Part shown: positions 28,221 through 37,145 of the stretch, piece after piece | Layout: every line of letters starts with the position of its first letter | How positions within the stretch are numbered: position 1 is the first letter of the stretch | Assembly: GCF_031202265.1 (NCBI RefSeq) | Contig: NZ_CP100604.1 | Coordinates: 4,260,501-4,324,500 of the forward strand | From: Bradyrhizobium sp. Ash2021 | GTDB lineage: Bacteria > Pseudomonadota > Alphaproteobacteria > Rhizobiales > Xanthobacteraceae | Direction of reading: 5' to 3' | Length of the DNA stretch: 64,000 nucleotides | Made by a program: the position numbers and the translations under genes | Notes under the pieces: generated by a model | Database searches by the model: none | What the model was told of the DNA's origin: nothing | Seen by the model: only the letters and a program-made list of their open reading frames with translations

Positions 28221-28810
28221 TACCTTGCCTCGATCGTGCTCATGTGCCGCACCCACTCGACGAGATAGAGGGAGACCGAAACCAAAGTAAAGACCGTAAC
28301 AAAACCCATCAGGATCAGGTCGTAAGGCCTTGGCTGAAAACCAAATCCGAGCGACGCCAGCACCAGGGCCGCGAACGCCACCTGGAACACCGTATTGAGC
28401 TTCGACACCATCAAGGGTTTCATCGGGATCGGCTTGTCGAACAACCATGACACAATCACGGCGGTCACGATCATGATGTCGCGCGAGACCACGAGGATGA
28501 CGATCCAGCGTGGCACCGCGCCCCAGATGCCAAGCGCCATATAGATCGATACCAGCAGTGCCTTGTCGGCCAGGGGATCGAGCAGGGCGCCGAGTTCGCT
28601 CGCCATGTTGAAGCGTTTGGCCAGAAAGCCGTCGACGGCGTCGCTGACGCCAGCGATGACGAAGATCGCAAACGCGATTTCCATCTGGCTGGAGGCGATC
28701 GCCCAGACGATGACCGGCACCAGAATGATGCGGCCAAGCGTAATCATGTTCGGAATAGAGGTCGGAATACTCAACTCGGTCGCTTCCCGGCTACCGGCCT
28801 GATTTCGCAA
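28220..28810 (-). CDS. CDP-alcohol phosphatidyltransferase family protein
   Basis: The 196-residue inner-membrane enzyme has several membrane segments. Its signature is DGFLAKRFNMASELGALLDPLADK, the CDP-OH-P motif with all key Asp and Gly residues. Family members make phosphatidylglycerophosphate, cardiolipin or other lipids. The size and the opening SIPNMITLGRIILVPVIVW fit PgsA-like proteins, but the acceptor is not certain. It is translationally coupled to hdaA by a one-base overlap and divergent from purM. Confidence 0.87.
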   Translation of the reverse strand: MRNQAGSREATELSIPTSIPNMITLGRIILVPVIVWAIASSQMEIAFAIFVIAGVSDAVDGFLAKRFNMASELGALLDPLADKALLVSIYMALGIWGAVPRWIVILVVSRDIMIVTAVIVSWLFDKPIPMKPLMVSKLNTVFQVAFAALVLASLGFGFQPRPYDLILMGFVTVFTLVSVSLYLVEWVRHMSTIEAR

Positions 28811-28932
28811 AGGATCCGGCCCTTTGCGGGGTGAGCCGGTTGTTATCTACATAGTATATTCGCGCTTCGCTTGCGAGCCATTGCAGGATCGCGGAATTCT
28901 TCGTAACCAGCCGTCATCATCTGGAATTAGGC

Positions 28933-30006
28933 ATGAACGACCGCAAAAACGGGCTCACCTACGCGGATTCGGGCGTCGATATCGATGCCGGCAACCGGCT
29001 GGTCGATCTCATCAAGCCGATGGTCCGCGCCACCGCCCGCGCCGGCGCCGATGCCGAGATCGGCGGCTTCGGCGGGCTGTTCGACCTCAAGGCCGCCGGC
29101 TTCAAGGACCCGGTGCTGGTGGCGGCGACCGACGGCGTCGGCACCAAGGTCAAGATCGCGATCGAGACCGGGCTGCATGGCGGCATCGGCATCGATCTGG
29201 TGGCGATGTCGGTCAACGACCTCGTGGTGCAGGGCGCGGAACCGCTGTTCTTCCTCGACTATTTTGCCTGCGGCAAGCTCGATCCGGAAGCGGCCGCCGC
29301 GATCGTCGCCGGCGTTGCCGAAGGCTGCCGGGAATCCGGCTGCGCCCTGATAGGCGGCGAGACCGCGGAAATGCCGGGGCTCTACAGGGATGGCGACTAC
29401 GACCTCGCGGGCTTTGCGGTGGGTGCTGCCGAGCGCGGCACGCTGTTGCCGAGTTCCGACATCGCCGTCGGCGATGCCGTGATCGGCCTCGCCTCGTCGG
29501 GGGTGCATTCCAACGGCTTTTCGCTGGTCCGCAAGATCGTCGAGCAATCCGGCCTCGGCTTTGACGCGCCGGCGCCGTTCTCGCCCGTCATGACGCTGGG
29601 CGGTGCGCTGCTGGCGCCGACCAAACTCTATGTGAAATCATGCCTGCGCGCGATCCGCGAGACCGGCGCGGTCAAGGGCCTCGCCCATATCACCGGCGGC
29701 GGTTTCACCGACAACATTCCGCGCGTGCTGCCGAAGCATCTCGGCGTCGGCATCGACCTCGCGCGGCTGCCGGTGCTGCCGGTGTTCAAATGGCTGGCGG
29801 AACAGGGCGGCATCGCCGAACTCGAACTGCTGCGCACGTTCAACTGCGGCATCGGCATGATCGCGATCGTGAAGCCAGACGCCATCGAGCAGGTCACCGA
29901 AATCTTCACCGCAAGCGGCGAAACCGTCGCCGTGCTCGGCGAAGTGATCGCGGCCGACGGCGAGCATCGCGTGGTCTATAACGGTCACCTCGATCTCTCC
30001 AGATGA
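28933..30006 (+). CDS. purM: Phosphoribosylformylglycinamidine cyclo-ligase (AIR synthetase)
   Basis: The 357-residue enzyme closes the imidazole ring in step 5 of purine synthesis, using ATP. It starts [24 protein letters not shown] and carries [14 protein letters not shown] and [17 protein letters not shown], all typical of PurM. It is divergent from the phosphatidyltransferase gene. Its TGA overlaps the purN ATG (ATGA), so the two are co-translated. I see no purine riboswitch in the 122-bp upstream gap. Confidence 0.97.
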   Translation: MNDRKNGLTYADSGVDIDAGNRLVDLIKPMVRATARAGADAEIGGFGGLFDLKAAGFKDPVLVAATDGVGTKVKIAIETGLHGGIGIDLVAMSVNDLVVQGAEPLFFLDYFACGKLDPEAAAAIVAGVAEGCRESGCALIGGETAEMPGLYRDGDYDLAGFAVGAAERGTLLPSSDIAVGDAVIGLASSGVHSNGFSLVRKIVEQSGLGFDAPAPFSPVMTLGGALLAPTKLYVKSCLRAIRETGAVKGLAHITGGGFTDNIPRVLPKHLGVGIDLARLPVLPVFKWLAEQGGIAELELLRTFNCGIGMIAIVKPDAIEQVTEIFTASGETVAVLGEVIAADGEHRVVYNGHLDLSR

Positions 30007-30662
30007 AACGCCGCGTCGCCATCCTGATTTCCGGACGCGGATCGAACATGGCCGCCCTGATCGGGGCCGCCAAATCAGCCGATTTCCCGGCCGAGATCGT
30101 TGCCGTCATTTCCAACCGCGCCGATGCGCCCGGTCTGGCGACCGCCGCCGCCAACGGCATCGCGACATCAGTCATCGAAAGCAAGCCGTTCGGCAAGGAT
30201 CGCGCCGGGTTCGAGGCGGTCTTGCAGCGGACGCTCAACGAGAACAACGTCGAGCTGATTTGCCTCGGCGGGTTCATGCGGCTGTTCACCGCCGCATTCG
30301 TCAAGGCGTGGTACGGCAAAATGCTCAACATCCATCCCTCGCTGCTGCCGTCGTTTCCGGGCCTCGACCCGCACGGCCAGGCGCTCAAGGCGGGCGTGAA
30401 GATTTCGGGCGCCACCGTGCATTTCGTGATCCCGGAAACCGACGCCGGCCCGATCCTGATGCAGGGGGCGGTCGCGGTGGCCGATGACGACACGCCGCAG
30501 ACACTGGCGGAGCGGATTCTCGGGATCGAGCACCGCATCTATCCTGAGGCGCTGCGGCTGCTGGCCAGCGGCAAGGTCCGCCTGGACGGCGATCTCTGCA
30601 GGATATCGGGGAATGGGGGGGCGGAGGATATTCTGATTTCGCCCAAGGCGAATTGGAACTGA
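30003..30662 (+). CDS. purN: Phosphoribosylglycinamide formyltransferase
   Basis: The 219-residue folate-dependent enzyme formylates GAR in step 3 of purine synthesis. The catalytic residues match E. coli PurN by motif: N109 and H111 in [10 protein letters not shown], and D147 in [12 protein letters not shown]. The ribose-phosphate loop ISGRGSNM is at 9-16. It overlaps purM by four bases. The C-terminus has a Gly-rich turn (SGNGGAED) not needed for the fold. An intergenic palindrome follows. Confidence 0.96.
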   Translation: MKRRVAILISGRGSNMAALIGAAKSADFPAEIVAVISNRADAPGLATAAANGIATSVIESKPFGKDRAGFEAVLQRTLNENNVELICLGGFMRLFTAAFVKAWYGKMLNIHPSLLPSFPGLDPHGQALKAGVKISGATVHFVIPETDAGPILMQGAVAVADDDTPQTLAERILGIEHRIYPEALRLLASGKVRLDGDLCRISGNGGAEDILISPKANWN

Positions 30663-30695
30663 GCTCACTAAATCGAAACAGCGAACCCGCACTAT

Positions 30696-30828
30696 CCTCG
30701 TCATCCTTGAGGTGCGAGCCTCTTCGGCGAGCCTCGAAGGATGATAGCCACGGTGCGTGCAGCCCATCCTTCGAGGCTCGCCCAGCGGTGCAAGTGCACC
30801 GCAAGGCTCGCACCTCAGGATGACGAGG
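30696..30828. repeat. Long nested palindrome downstream of purN
   Basis: Outer arms of about 24 bp (30696-30720 and 30805-30828, one insertion) enclose a perfect 17-bp arm pair (30727-30743 and 30765-30781). The whole can fold into one long hairpin in either strand's RNA. It resembles dispersed Bradyrhizobium-type intergenic palindromes (recalled, not searched) and may also limit read-through from purMN. Confidence 0.75.
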
Positions 30829-30982
30829 GTCACCTGTGGCAGCGGAAGCACAACGGCCGGTATTCGACGGCCGCGGAGCGGCCCGACCGATTGACGCTCT
30901 CGGGGAACTCAGGGCAAATCGGCTAGAGTTGATCGGGATTTGCGCATTTTCGAGCTGGCGCTTCCTCTTGGGAATGGAATGC

Positions 30983-32146
30983 ATGCGCTGCCCATCGCGA
31001 CCTTCGCGAAAAGGGACGATCGGGGCCGGTCGCGCGCTGGCGCGGCTGGCCGCGGTGGCGTTCGTGCTCGGGATCGGCGTCGCCTCCGCGGCGCATGCGC
31101 AGCTCGCACCCACGCCAACCCCAACGCCAACCCCGACGCCAACTCCCACGCCGACCCCATCGCCTTCTCCCAGTCCGACGCCGAATGTCATCAATTCCGA
31201 TCTGTCGGCAGGCGCGACCGTGACCAATCTCGGCAGCAATTTTCTGGAGCGGCTCGGCAATCAGTCGACCAACGGCTTCAACCGCATGTTGCGCAACAAT
31301 CCGGGCGGCGGCGGCGCCTCGGAAGCGGCCGACGGCCCGCGCTACCGGACCTGGTTCGAGGGCTACGGCATTTCGGCGACCAATGGTCCGATCCTCGACT
31401 TCGTCGGGGACAACCGGACGACCTGGGGCGGCGTCGCCGGGATCGGTGCGCGGGTTGCACCCGGCATCAATGTCGGCTTTTCGGTCGACCAGAGCCGCAC
31501 CGCCATCGACGTGCCGCTGGCGCTGCAGACGGCGTCGATCAATCTCACGCAGCTCGGGTTCAACGCGTCCGTCGACAAGGGGCCGTGGACCTGGGCCGTG
31601 GCGCTGGTGCACGGCTTTGGCAACATCCATTCCAGCCGCGACACCGGCTTTGGTCTGGCGACATCAGGCTACAATGCGAGGCTGGACGGCGCGCTGACCG
31701 AGCTCAGCTATTATCTCGACAAGGACCAGAGCCGCATCGTGCCCAAAGCGGGACTCGAATATGTCCACGCCAGGACCGGATCGCTCCAGGAGATGGGCGG
31801 CCTCGATCCTGTCATGGCGACCGGCGCGACTGTCGACCGCATGCGCGTGCTTGTTGGTGCCGAAGTCGGGCACTACTGGATCTTCGATCAGAAGATTCTC
31901 GATCTGTCGGCCTACGGCAAGTTCGTCGACAACCTCGTGCAGAACTTTGGCGATATCACCGTCAGCCTCGGCGCCCAGCACATTACGCTGCAGGGCATCG
32001 GCGAAAGCCAGTATGGCGCCGACGCCGGCGCGTCGGCCTCGCTCAGCCTGACCAACACCGCGCGGCTGTACATCAACTACGACGCCAAATTCCGCGCCGC
32101 CTTGCAGTCGCATCAGGGCGTGGTGGGCGTCGAGTTCAAGTGGTAG
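30983..32146 (+). CDS. Outer-membrane beta-barrel protein (autotransporter barrel type) with Thr-Pro linker
   Basis: The protein has about 387 residues. A signal peptide of 40 residues ends AAHAQ. It is followed by a run of Thr-Pro then Ser-Pro dipeptides (about residues 44-66), a short helical segment (NFLERLGNQSTNGFNRML), and a barrel of roughly 280 residues with alternating aromatic strands. It ends in EFKW, an outer-membrane insertion C-terminus. There is no passenger domain, so it is a barrel with a short periplasmic or surface linker. The ATG at 30983 gives the best signal peptide; one at 30974 is the alternative. Confidence 0.8.
   Translation: MRCPSRPSRKGTIGAGRALARLAAVAFVLGIGVASAAHAQLAPTPTPTPTPTPTPTPTPSPSPSPTPNVINSDLSAGATVTNLGSNFLERLGNQSTNGFNRMLRNNPGGGGASEAADGPRYRTWFEGYGISATNGPILDFVGDNRTTWGGVAGIGARVAPGINVGFSVDQSRTAIDVPLALQTASINLTQLGFNASVDKGPWTWAVALVHGFGNIHSSRDTGFGLATSGYNARLDGALTELSYYLDKDQSRIVPKAGLEYVHARTGSLQEMGGLDPVMATGATVDRMRVLVGAEVGHYWIFDQKILDLSAYGKFVDNLVQNFGDITVSLGAQHITLQGIGESQYGADAGASASLSLTNTARLYINYDAKFRAALQSHQGVVGVEFKW
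31108..31182. repeat. Thr-Pro coding microsatellite-like tract
   Basis: About twelve imperfect 6-bp units of the ACNCCN type encode alternating Thr-Pro then Ser-Pro. Such tracts change length by slippage in steps that keep the reading frame, so the linker of the barrel protein may vary in length between strains. Confidence 0.7.
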
Positions 32147-32160
32147 GGCGGTGACTTCTC

Positions 32161-32297
32161 CCTCGCCCCGCGCTTGCGGGGAGAGGGTTGGGGTGAGGGG
32201 CTGCCTCAATGAGTTGTGACGTGACGGGAGACCTGTACCCCCTCACCCGGATCACATCTGCGATGTGATCCGACCTCTCCCCGCAAGCGGGGCGAGG
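32161..32297. repeat. Palindromic repeat at the convergent barrel/rnd junction
   Basis: Outer arms of about 24 bp at 32161-32185 and 32275-32297, with a 2-bp length difference, are rich in CCCCGC/GCGGGG. They enclose an inner hairpin GATCACAT...ATGTGATC at 32250-32270. It fills the whole space between two convergent genes and could terminate both. It resembles a family of dispersed Bradyrhizobium-type repeats (recalled). Confidence 0.7.
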
Positions 32298-32303
32298 TAA
32301 GAC

Positions 32304-33452
32304 CTAATCCCGATCGACCCGGACCACGCGGCCTTTTTCGATCGCCAGCGCCAGCCTGCCGTGCTTCAGCGACAGCGCCGCTTCGCCGAACAATTCGCGC
32401 CGCCAGCCGTGCAGGGCGGCGACGTCGGCCTGATCGTCGTTGGCGATCTGTTCGAGATCGTCGACGGTGGCGATCACCTTGCTTGCGACCGCGTGACGTT
32501 CCGACGTCATCCGCAGCAGCACCTTCAACAGCTCGACGATCGCCGCACCATTGGAATTGCCGCGCGGCTTTTCGATCTTCGGCAATGTCGAGGGATCGCG
32601 GGCGATGCCGCGCTGCACGGCCGCGACGATATCGGCGCCCCATTTGGAGCGGTCAAAGCCTTTCGGCAGCGAGCGCAAATTGGCGAGACGTTCGAGGCTG
32701 GTCGGGGCGTGGGTCGCGATATCGCCGAGCGCGTCGTCCTTCAGTACGCGCGAGCGCGGCACGTCACGGCTCTGCGCTTCCTGCTCGCGCCAGGCCGCGA
32801 CTTCCATCAGCACCGCCAGCTCCTTCGGCTTGCGCACCCGCGTCTTCAGCCGCTCCCAGGCCCGCTCGGGGTGGAAATCATAGGTCTTTGGCGAGGTCAG
32901 GACTTCCATCTCCTCGCTGACCCAGTCGCTGCGGCCGCGCTTCTTCAGGTCGGCGTCGAGCGCTGCGAATACGTCGCGCAGATGGGTGACGTCGGAGACG
33001 GCGTAGTGCACCTGCTCTTCGCTCAAGGGCCGGCGCGACCAGTCGGTAAAGCGGTGGGTCTTGTCCGGCCGGTGGCCGGCAATGCGCTCGACCAGCTGGT
33101 CATAGGCGATGCTGTCGCCATAGCCGAGCACCATGGCCGCCACTTGGGTGTCGAAGATCGGGTGCGGAATGGTGCCGGACTGGTGCCAGACGATCTCGAT
33201 GTCCTGCCGGGCGGCGTGGAACACCTTGAGAACGGCCTCGTTGCCCATCAACTCGAAGAACGGCTTGAGATCGATGCCCGGCGCCAGCGTGTCGACCACG
33301 ACGGCTTCCTCCGCGCTCGCCATCTGCACGACGCAGAGCAGGGGGTAATAGGTCGTCTCCCGCAGGAACTCGGTGTCGACGGTGATGACCGGGTGCTTGG
33401 AGAGGCGGTCGCAGGCAGCCGCGAGGTCGGAAGTGGTGGTAATCAGATCCAT
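32304..33452 (-). CDS. rnd: Ribonuclease D
   Basis: The 382-residue 3'-5' exoribonuclease trims tRNA and other stable RNA ends. DEDD catalytic motifs are visible: VDTEFLRE near the N-terminus, FHAARQDIE, and the third motif ending YAVSDVTHL. The HRDC-type helical domain covers roughly residues 210-290. I chose the ATG at 33452 ([10 protein letters not shown]), since the frame upstream has no family similarity. Its stop lies seven bases from the palindromic repeat. Confidence 0.94.
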   Translation of the reverse strand: MDLITTTSDLAAACDRLSKHPVITVDTEFLRETTYYPLLCVVQMASAEEAVVVDTLAPGIDLKPFFELMGNEAVLKVFHAARQDIEIVWHQSGTIPHPIFDTQVAAMVLGYGDSIAYDQLVERIAGHRPDKTHRFTDWSRRPLSEEQVHYAVSDVTHLRDVFAALDADLKKRGRSDWVSEEMEVLTSPKTYDFHPERAWERLKTRVRKPKELAVLMEVAAWREQEAQSRDVPRSRVLKDDALGDIATHAPTSLERLANLRSLPKGFDRSKWGADIVAAVQRGIARDPSTLPKIEKPRGNSNGAAIVELLKVLLRMTSERHAVASKVIATVDDLEQIANDDQADVAALHGWRRELFGEAALSLKHGRLALAIEKGRVVRVDRD

Positions 33453-33631
33453 GAACAGTCCATGACGCTTACGACAGGCGTTCTGCCGAAAGCGCTGGTA
33501 TGTCAAGGGTCTTTGGACGAATTTTGGCCCTGCGTTTGAGGCAAGGCACCGCTTTTCCGCGCAGGCATCGCGGCCGGCCGCGGCCTTGGGGGGAGCGGCC
33601 GGCCAAATGGCGGATCGTTCCGCGCCCGTGA

Positions 33632-33739
33632 TCACTCGTAGCGGATGTTCCGCGACGGCCGCTTTCCGGGCAGGGCAAGCACGACGAGACAGAGCGCGAT
33701 TATCGCCAGTCCCAGGAATTCAAAAGCAAAGGCGTCCAC
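33632..33739 (-). CDS. 35-residue single-pass membrane microprotein
   Basis: A short frame starts at a GTG preceded by GGGGGAG at a seven-base distance. It encodes [20 protein letters not shown], then [15 protein letters not shown]. It has one hydrophobic helix (about residues 6-24) and a basic C-terminal tail, as expected of a small inner-membrane protein with its C-terminus in the cytoplasm. The strong ribosome-binding site and clean helix support a real gene. It lies upstream of rnd on the same strand. Confidence 0.65.
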   Translation of the reverse strand: MDAFAFEFLGLAIIALCLVVLALPGKRPSRNIRYE

Positions 33740-33970
33740 GGCAATCTCCCCCGATAAACCGTTAGATTTGTCGGGGTTGGATTGAGGGGTTGTTAAGCGA
33801 TGTGGTTAAGGCCGGGGCGGCGAGCGCGATGGTGGATGGGGGCTTAAGAAGTGGGGTTAACGGCCGCGCGCTGCTTGCAACCTTTGGGCGAAGCGAATTG
33901 TCAATAAAGCTGGTCCATGTATGGCGATGGAAGGGCGGTCGGTCGCCCCCGCGTCAATGGGGTTTTTGGA

Positions 33971-34696
33971 ATGAAGCGGCTCGGTATCGCCGTAGCTTTG
34001 ATCGCAGCCGCGGTTGTGTTCCACATGGTAGCCTATCCGAGCGTAACGGTGCGATACCGCCTAACGTTCGAGGCGTTGGTGGATGGCGAGCCCAAGACGG
34101 GATCGAGTGTTAACGAGGTGACCTACAGCAAGCAGTCTGAGTTTGCTGGGCAGCACGAACTCGTGGTCGATTTCAGAGGTGAAGCGGTCGCCCTCGACCT
34201 CGGCTCCCGCGGAACGTTGTTCGCGCTGCTCAAGGCAGATACCGATAGCCGGTCAGGGCCGGAATGGATCGTGCTTCGCGCGTTCAATTTTCCCGGGGGC
34301 AGTCTTCCGAGACCGGTCGAAGAGGGCGTGAAGCAGGTTTCGCGCCTGTCCGGCAAGCGCGAACTGCCGCTGACCAGCCTGCCACTGCTGGTTCGCTTTC
34401 GCGACCTGAACGATCCGATGACAGTAGAGAGAGTCGATCCGCTCGACATAGGGAAGAGTTTTGGTGCCGAAGCAAAGTTGGTTCGCGCCACATTGGAGAT
34501 CGTCCCTGCGGGGATCTGGCCATTGAGTTCTTTCGGCATCGCGGGTGAGCCGATAACTAAGGGCATCGAGAATAAATTGAGCTGGCTCCCCGAACACTAC
34601 GACATCCAATTGGACGGTCAGCGGTATGAAACAACTTCAGCGTCACTGCGGTTGGCGAATTCACTCGCTTCCGGCGCCTTCAAGGCAGGACTCTAG
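33971..34696 (+). CDS. Membrane-anchored or exported protein of unknown function
   Basis: The 241-residue protein has an N-terminal hydrophobic segment (residues about 4-22, LGIAVALIAAAVVFHMVAY) acting as anchor or uncleaved signal. The rest is a beta-rich extracytoplasmic domain (VTVRYRLTFEALVDGEPKTG, ELVVDFRGEAVALDLG). It contains no catalytic motif I can name. The ATG at 33971 puts the hydrophobic segment at the N-terminus. It stands next to the accessory segment but its base composition is only slightly lower in GC than the core. Confidence 0.75.
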   Translation: MKRLGIAVALIAAAVVFHMVAYPSVTVRYRLTFEALVDGEPKTGSSVNEVTYSKQSEFAGQHELVVDFRGEAVALDLGSRGTLFALLKADTDSRSGPEWIVLRAFNFPGGSLPRPVEEGVKQVSRLSGKRELPLTSLPLLVRFRDLNDPMTVERVDPLDIGKSFGAEAKLVRATLEIVPAGIWPLSSFGIAGEPITKGIENKLSWLPEHYDIQLDGQRYETTSASLRLANSLASGAFKAGL

Positions 34697-34704
34697 TACT
34701 GAGG

Positions 34705-34731
34705 ATGGCTAGAGCGCAGCGAAACCCATCA
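34705..34731. repeat. 27-bp repeat, left copy bracketing the accessory segment
   Basis: The sequence around TAGAGCGCAGCGAAACCCAT matches 26 of 27 bases with one arm of the palindrome at 37024-37092. The two copies enclose the toxin-antitoxin and helix-turn-helix genes. This copy has no second arm. Confidence 0.8.
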
Positions 34732-34748
34732 ACCCTGAGCTGCTCGCT

Positions 34749-35099
34749 TCACAACCGACGAGACCGGAAACGTCCTTCCTCGATCACCATGTAGCAGCCA
34801 AAAAGCCCTTCGCCATACCGTTCGATCGCAGCCCCTAATCGCATTGTCTTCAGTGCCGGACTTTCGGGGGCGATCCGCATCAACACAACACCGGGGACCG
34901 CGCGTCGCCGGCGAAATACGAGGTCGCCGAAATCCTTGTCCTCGGTAAGCAGGAGCCGTTCCTCTTGCAGCGCGAGCGCGATGACATCGGTATCGCTCAA
35001 GCCTCCGGAAGCTTCGGCGACATAAAGCACGTCGTGGCCGGCCGCACGCAGAAACGCGACCAGGGGTGCCGCGACACATTCGTCAGCGAGCCAGCGCAC
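34749..35099 (-). CDS. DUF5615 PIN-like toxin
   Basis: The 116-residue protein is of the DUF5615 (Mut7-C/PIN-like) type. It starts MRWLADECVAAPLVAFLRAAGHDV and has acidic residues placed as in PIN-like nucleases (D6 and E7, SDTDVIALA, LTEDKDFGDLV). Such proteins pair with DUF433 antitoxins and are predicted RNases. It starts at a GTG two bases after the stop of the DUF433 gene, so the antitoxin is made first, as in type II modules. RNase activity is by family only. Confidence 0.85.
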   Translation of the reverse strand: MRWLADECVAAPLVAFLRAAGHDVLYVAEASGGLSDTDVIALALQEERLLLTEDKDFGDLVFRRRRAVPGVVLMRIAPESPALKTMRLGAAIERYGEGLFGCYMVIEEGRFRSRRL

Positions 35100-35101
35100 A
35101 T

Positions 35102-35323
35102 TCAGCCGTAGACGATGTCTTCGTCGGCGAGGTAATCGGCCGCAAATGCTTGCGCGGCCAGGATATCGTCATGTGTTAGCCGCGGGTGGTCGGCAAGGAT
35201 CGCCTCCACCGACATGCCGGCACCGAGTTTGCGCAAAACCAATTCTACCGGAACACGGGTGCCACGAACGACCGGTTTGCCGTCCATGATGTTCGGGTTC
35301 AATTCGATGCGTTCGTGGGGCAT
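35102..35323 (-). CDS. DUF433 antitoxin
   Basis: This 73-residue DUF433 protein has the standard core RIELNPNIMDGKPVVRGTRVPVELVLRKL and a helical C-terminus (LTHDDILAAQAFAADYLADE). The first half is a small winged-helix-like DNA-binding fold that should repress the module and the second half should bind the toxin (family knowledge). I chose the ATG at 35323, preceded by AAGAGAG, over an upstream in-frame start at 35356. It is the first gene of the two-gene operon. Confidence 0.87.
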   Translation of the reverse strand: MPHERIELNPNIMDGKPVVRGTRVPVELVLRKLGAGMSVEAILADHPRLTHDDILAAQAFAADYLADEDIVYG

Positions 35324-35460
35324 GGCGCTCTCTTGACCAACATGGGTCGCTTCCATTCGACAATAGCAGAAGTCTTGGCTTTTGTCAGGGCATGGGGGAT
35401 GGCGAGGTTATCATCGGGCCGGCCGAAGGCCAGACCCGTTGGCTCCTCCTATCCCAGGCG

Positions 35461-35760
35461 CTAGGCCGCCTTCGTTCCGACCGGTTCTATTTTCACGAGG
35501 TCCTTGGCGATTTGCCGCTTCGCATGAATGTCGTAATCGGTCTGAAGGTTCAGCCAGAACTCGGGTGAAGTGCCGAACGCCTTCGACAGGCGCAGCGCGG
35601 TATCGGCGGTCACGCCGGTTTCTTCATTCGACAATCGCTCGATGCGCGTTCGCGGAACGCTGCAGGCTTTTGCCAACGCGCCGGGCGACAGCCCGAGCGG
35701 CAATAAAAATTCTTCCCGCAGCACTTCACCGGGATGCATGGGAGCAAGTCTCTTAGCCAT
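35461..35760 (-). CDS. higA: HigA family addiction-module antitoxin, no toxin partner
   Basis: The 99-residue protein matches HigA: MHPGEVLREEFLLPLGLSPGALAKACSVPRTRIERL forms the helix-turn-helix, followed by FGTSPEFWLNLQTDYD. HigA represses its operon and neutralises the RNase HigB. HigB is normally encoded directly upstream. Here the 219 bases upstream (35761-35979) hold a degenerate palindromic repeat and no RelE-like frame, so this antitoxin is solitary. The Met at 35760 fits the family start. Confidence 0.85.
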   Translation of the reverse strand: MAKRLAPMHPGEVLREEFLLPLGLSPGALAKACSVPRTRIERLSNEETGVTADTALRLSKAFGTSPEFWLNLQTDYDIHAKRQIAKDLVKIEPVGTKAA

Positions 35761-35845
35761 GACGGCTTTCCTTGGCTTGAGAGGCGCGGGATCTCCCTCT
35801 TCGGGCGCATTGTGCCGCGCGGCTGCCAAGCCACGACCATATCAG

Positions 35846-35933
35846 CGTCATTGCGAGGAGCGAAGCGACGAAGCAATCCATGTCCCAGTTAGCAGCACTG
35901 CGGATGGCTTCGCTCCGCTCATTTACGTAATTA
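35846..35933. repeat. Degenerate copy of the 115-bp palindromic element
   Basis: Positions 35846-35881 match the arm starting at 37929 (CGTCATTGCGAGGAGCGAAG...). The second half, near 35900-35930, is decayed. It lies where the higB toxin gene would be expected. Confidence 0.65.
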
Positions 35934-35979
35934 CCCATACGCTGTGTCAGAATTTAGTAAAACGGCAGAGGACAGAAAA

Positions 35980-37008
35980 ATGTACGCGGCAGAATTGGTT
36001 GAAATTGCGCTCACTACTCTGAAGTGCAGTCAAAAAGAATTGGCGCTACGGCTTGGCGTGTCGCCGACCCAAGTCACCAAGTGGAAGAACGGCGAACACA
36101 TGTCTTCGGAAATGGAAAAGCGCCTGCGTGAGCTCTCGAAAATCGGCGATGCCGACCCGAGCCTTGTCGTATGGGCAGGCTCGCCCAGGGCGGCCAAGCA
36201 GTGGAGAGAAGTCATCAAGTATTTGGCAGATATGGCCAACGAAGGTGGCGAGACCGGATATAACACTGCACCATTGTCAGACGCGGCAGGCGACGAGATG
36301 ACATTGGACATCCTCTGCGGTCAAACGGTGCTTACGTTGAATGATATGGGTGTAGCGCCACCAAAAGCATTTCCGACGGATTTGAAAAACGCCTTAGCCG
36401 ACGAAGAACCATACGAGTTATTCGATGAACACCCCCTCGCTAACCTGATCGGCAAAATCTACAGCGCTTACACCGACGTCTATGGGTTCTACGTGGCATA
36501 CGTCGATGAGCTTCTGGAAGATGACGATGGAAATCCTATCGATGGATTCGACGACATCGAGCCGTGCCTGCTGTCGCTTGCGGCCAGCAAACTTGAAATA
36601 GCGCAACCAGACGTTGAAGTACGTCGCGACATCAAGGTTGGTCTGGCCTTTGCGCCCAACTTCCTCGAATTCAAACGCAAAACCGAAAAAGACTACAAGA
36701 GGTGGATGACCAAGCTAAAAAATCGCGCCATCCGCACCGGAGCGCCGTTGCGAGCCGAAATCATGGACATGGTCTATGACTCACACGATTCCCTTGGCCA
36801 TAAAGCCGAAGCAGAAGCGCTTGGGTTCAACAACAGCAATCTGCACCCGGATATGTACATGAATGAATTGATCACCGGGATGCGAATGATTCATCAAATT
36901 CTGCCGAAAATTCTCGACAAGCTCGACATCAAGTTCACTCCGGACATGGCTCGGTTGAGGGCCGATGAGGCGCGATGGCAGTCAACGCAGGAAGCCGATG
37001 AGGATTAG
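35980..37008 (+). CDS. Helix-turn-helix protein with large unknown C-terminal region
   Basis: The protein has 342 residues. Residues 1-60 contain an XRE/Cro-like helix-turn-helix (CSQKELALRLGVSPTQVTKW). The remaining 280 residues are acidic and helical with no motif I recognise (VDELLEDDDGNPIDGFDDIE; MTKLKNRAIRTGAPLRAEI). The sequence is visibly richer in A/T than its neighbours and uses AT-ending codons, a sign of recent acquisition. I chose the ATG at 35980, with AGAGGA upstream; a GTG at 35944 is possible. It is read opposite to higA and faces the repeat cluster. The role is unknown; phage or plasmid control is only a guess. Confidence 0.75.
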   Translation: MYAAELVEIALTTLKCSQKELALRLGVSPTQVTKWKNGEHMSSEMEKRLRELSKIGDADPSLVVWAGSPRAAKQWREVIKYLADMANEGGETGYNTAPLSDAAGDEMTLDILCGQTVLTLNDMGVAPPKAFPTDLKNALADEEPYELFDEHPLANLIGKIYSAYTDVYGFYVAYVDELLEDDDGNPIDGFDDIEPCLLSLAASKLEIAQPDVEVRRDIKVGLAFAPNFLEFKRKTEKDYKRWMTKLKNRAIRTGAPLRAEIMDMVYDSHDSLGHKAEAEALGFNNSNLHPDMYMNELITGMRMIHQILPKILDKLDIKFTPDMARLRADEARWQSTQEADED

Positions 37009-37023
37009 CGCGTAGTACGTAGA

Positions 37024-37092
37024 ATGGGTAGAGCGCAGCGAAACCCATCAGCATCCACGAGCTATTGATGGGTTTCGCTGCGCTCTACCCAT
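37024..37092. repeat. Perfect 27-bp palindrome, right bracket of the accessory segment
   Basis: Arms 37024-37050 and 37066-37092 are exact reverse complements with a 15-base loop. One arm is nearly identical to 34705-34731. A third partial copy follows near 37110-37135. It is 16 bases after the helix-turn-helix gene and could also end its transcript. Confidence 0.88.
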
Positions 37093-37145
37093 CCTACAAT
37101 TTCTACTCCATGTAGAGCGCAGCGAAGCCGATCCTACAATTTCTG

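Noticed and set aside
28811..28932. Purine-type riboswitch before purM
   Set aside because: The 122-bp gap has no recognisable aptamer core or terminator/antiterminator pair.
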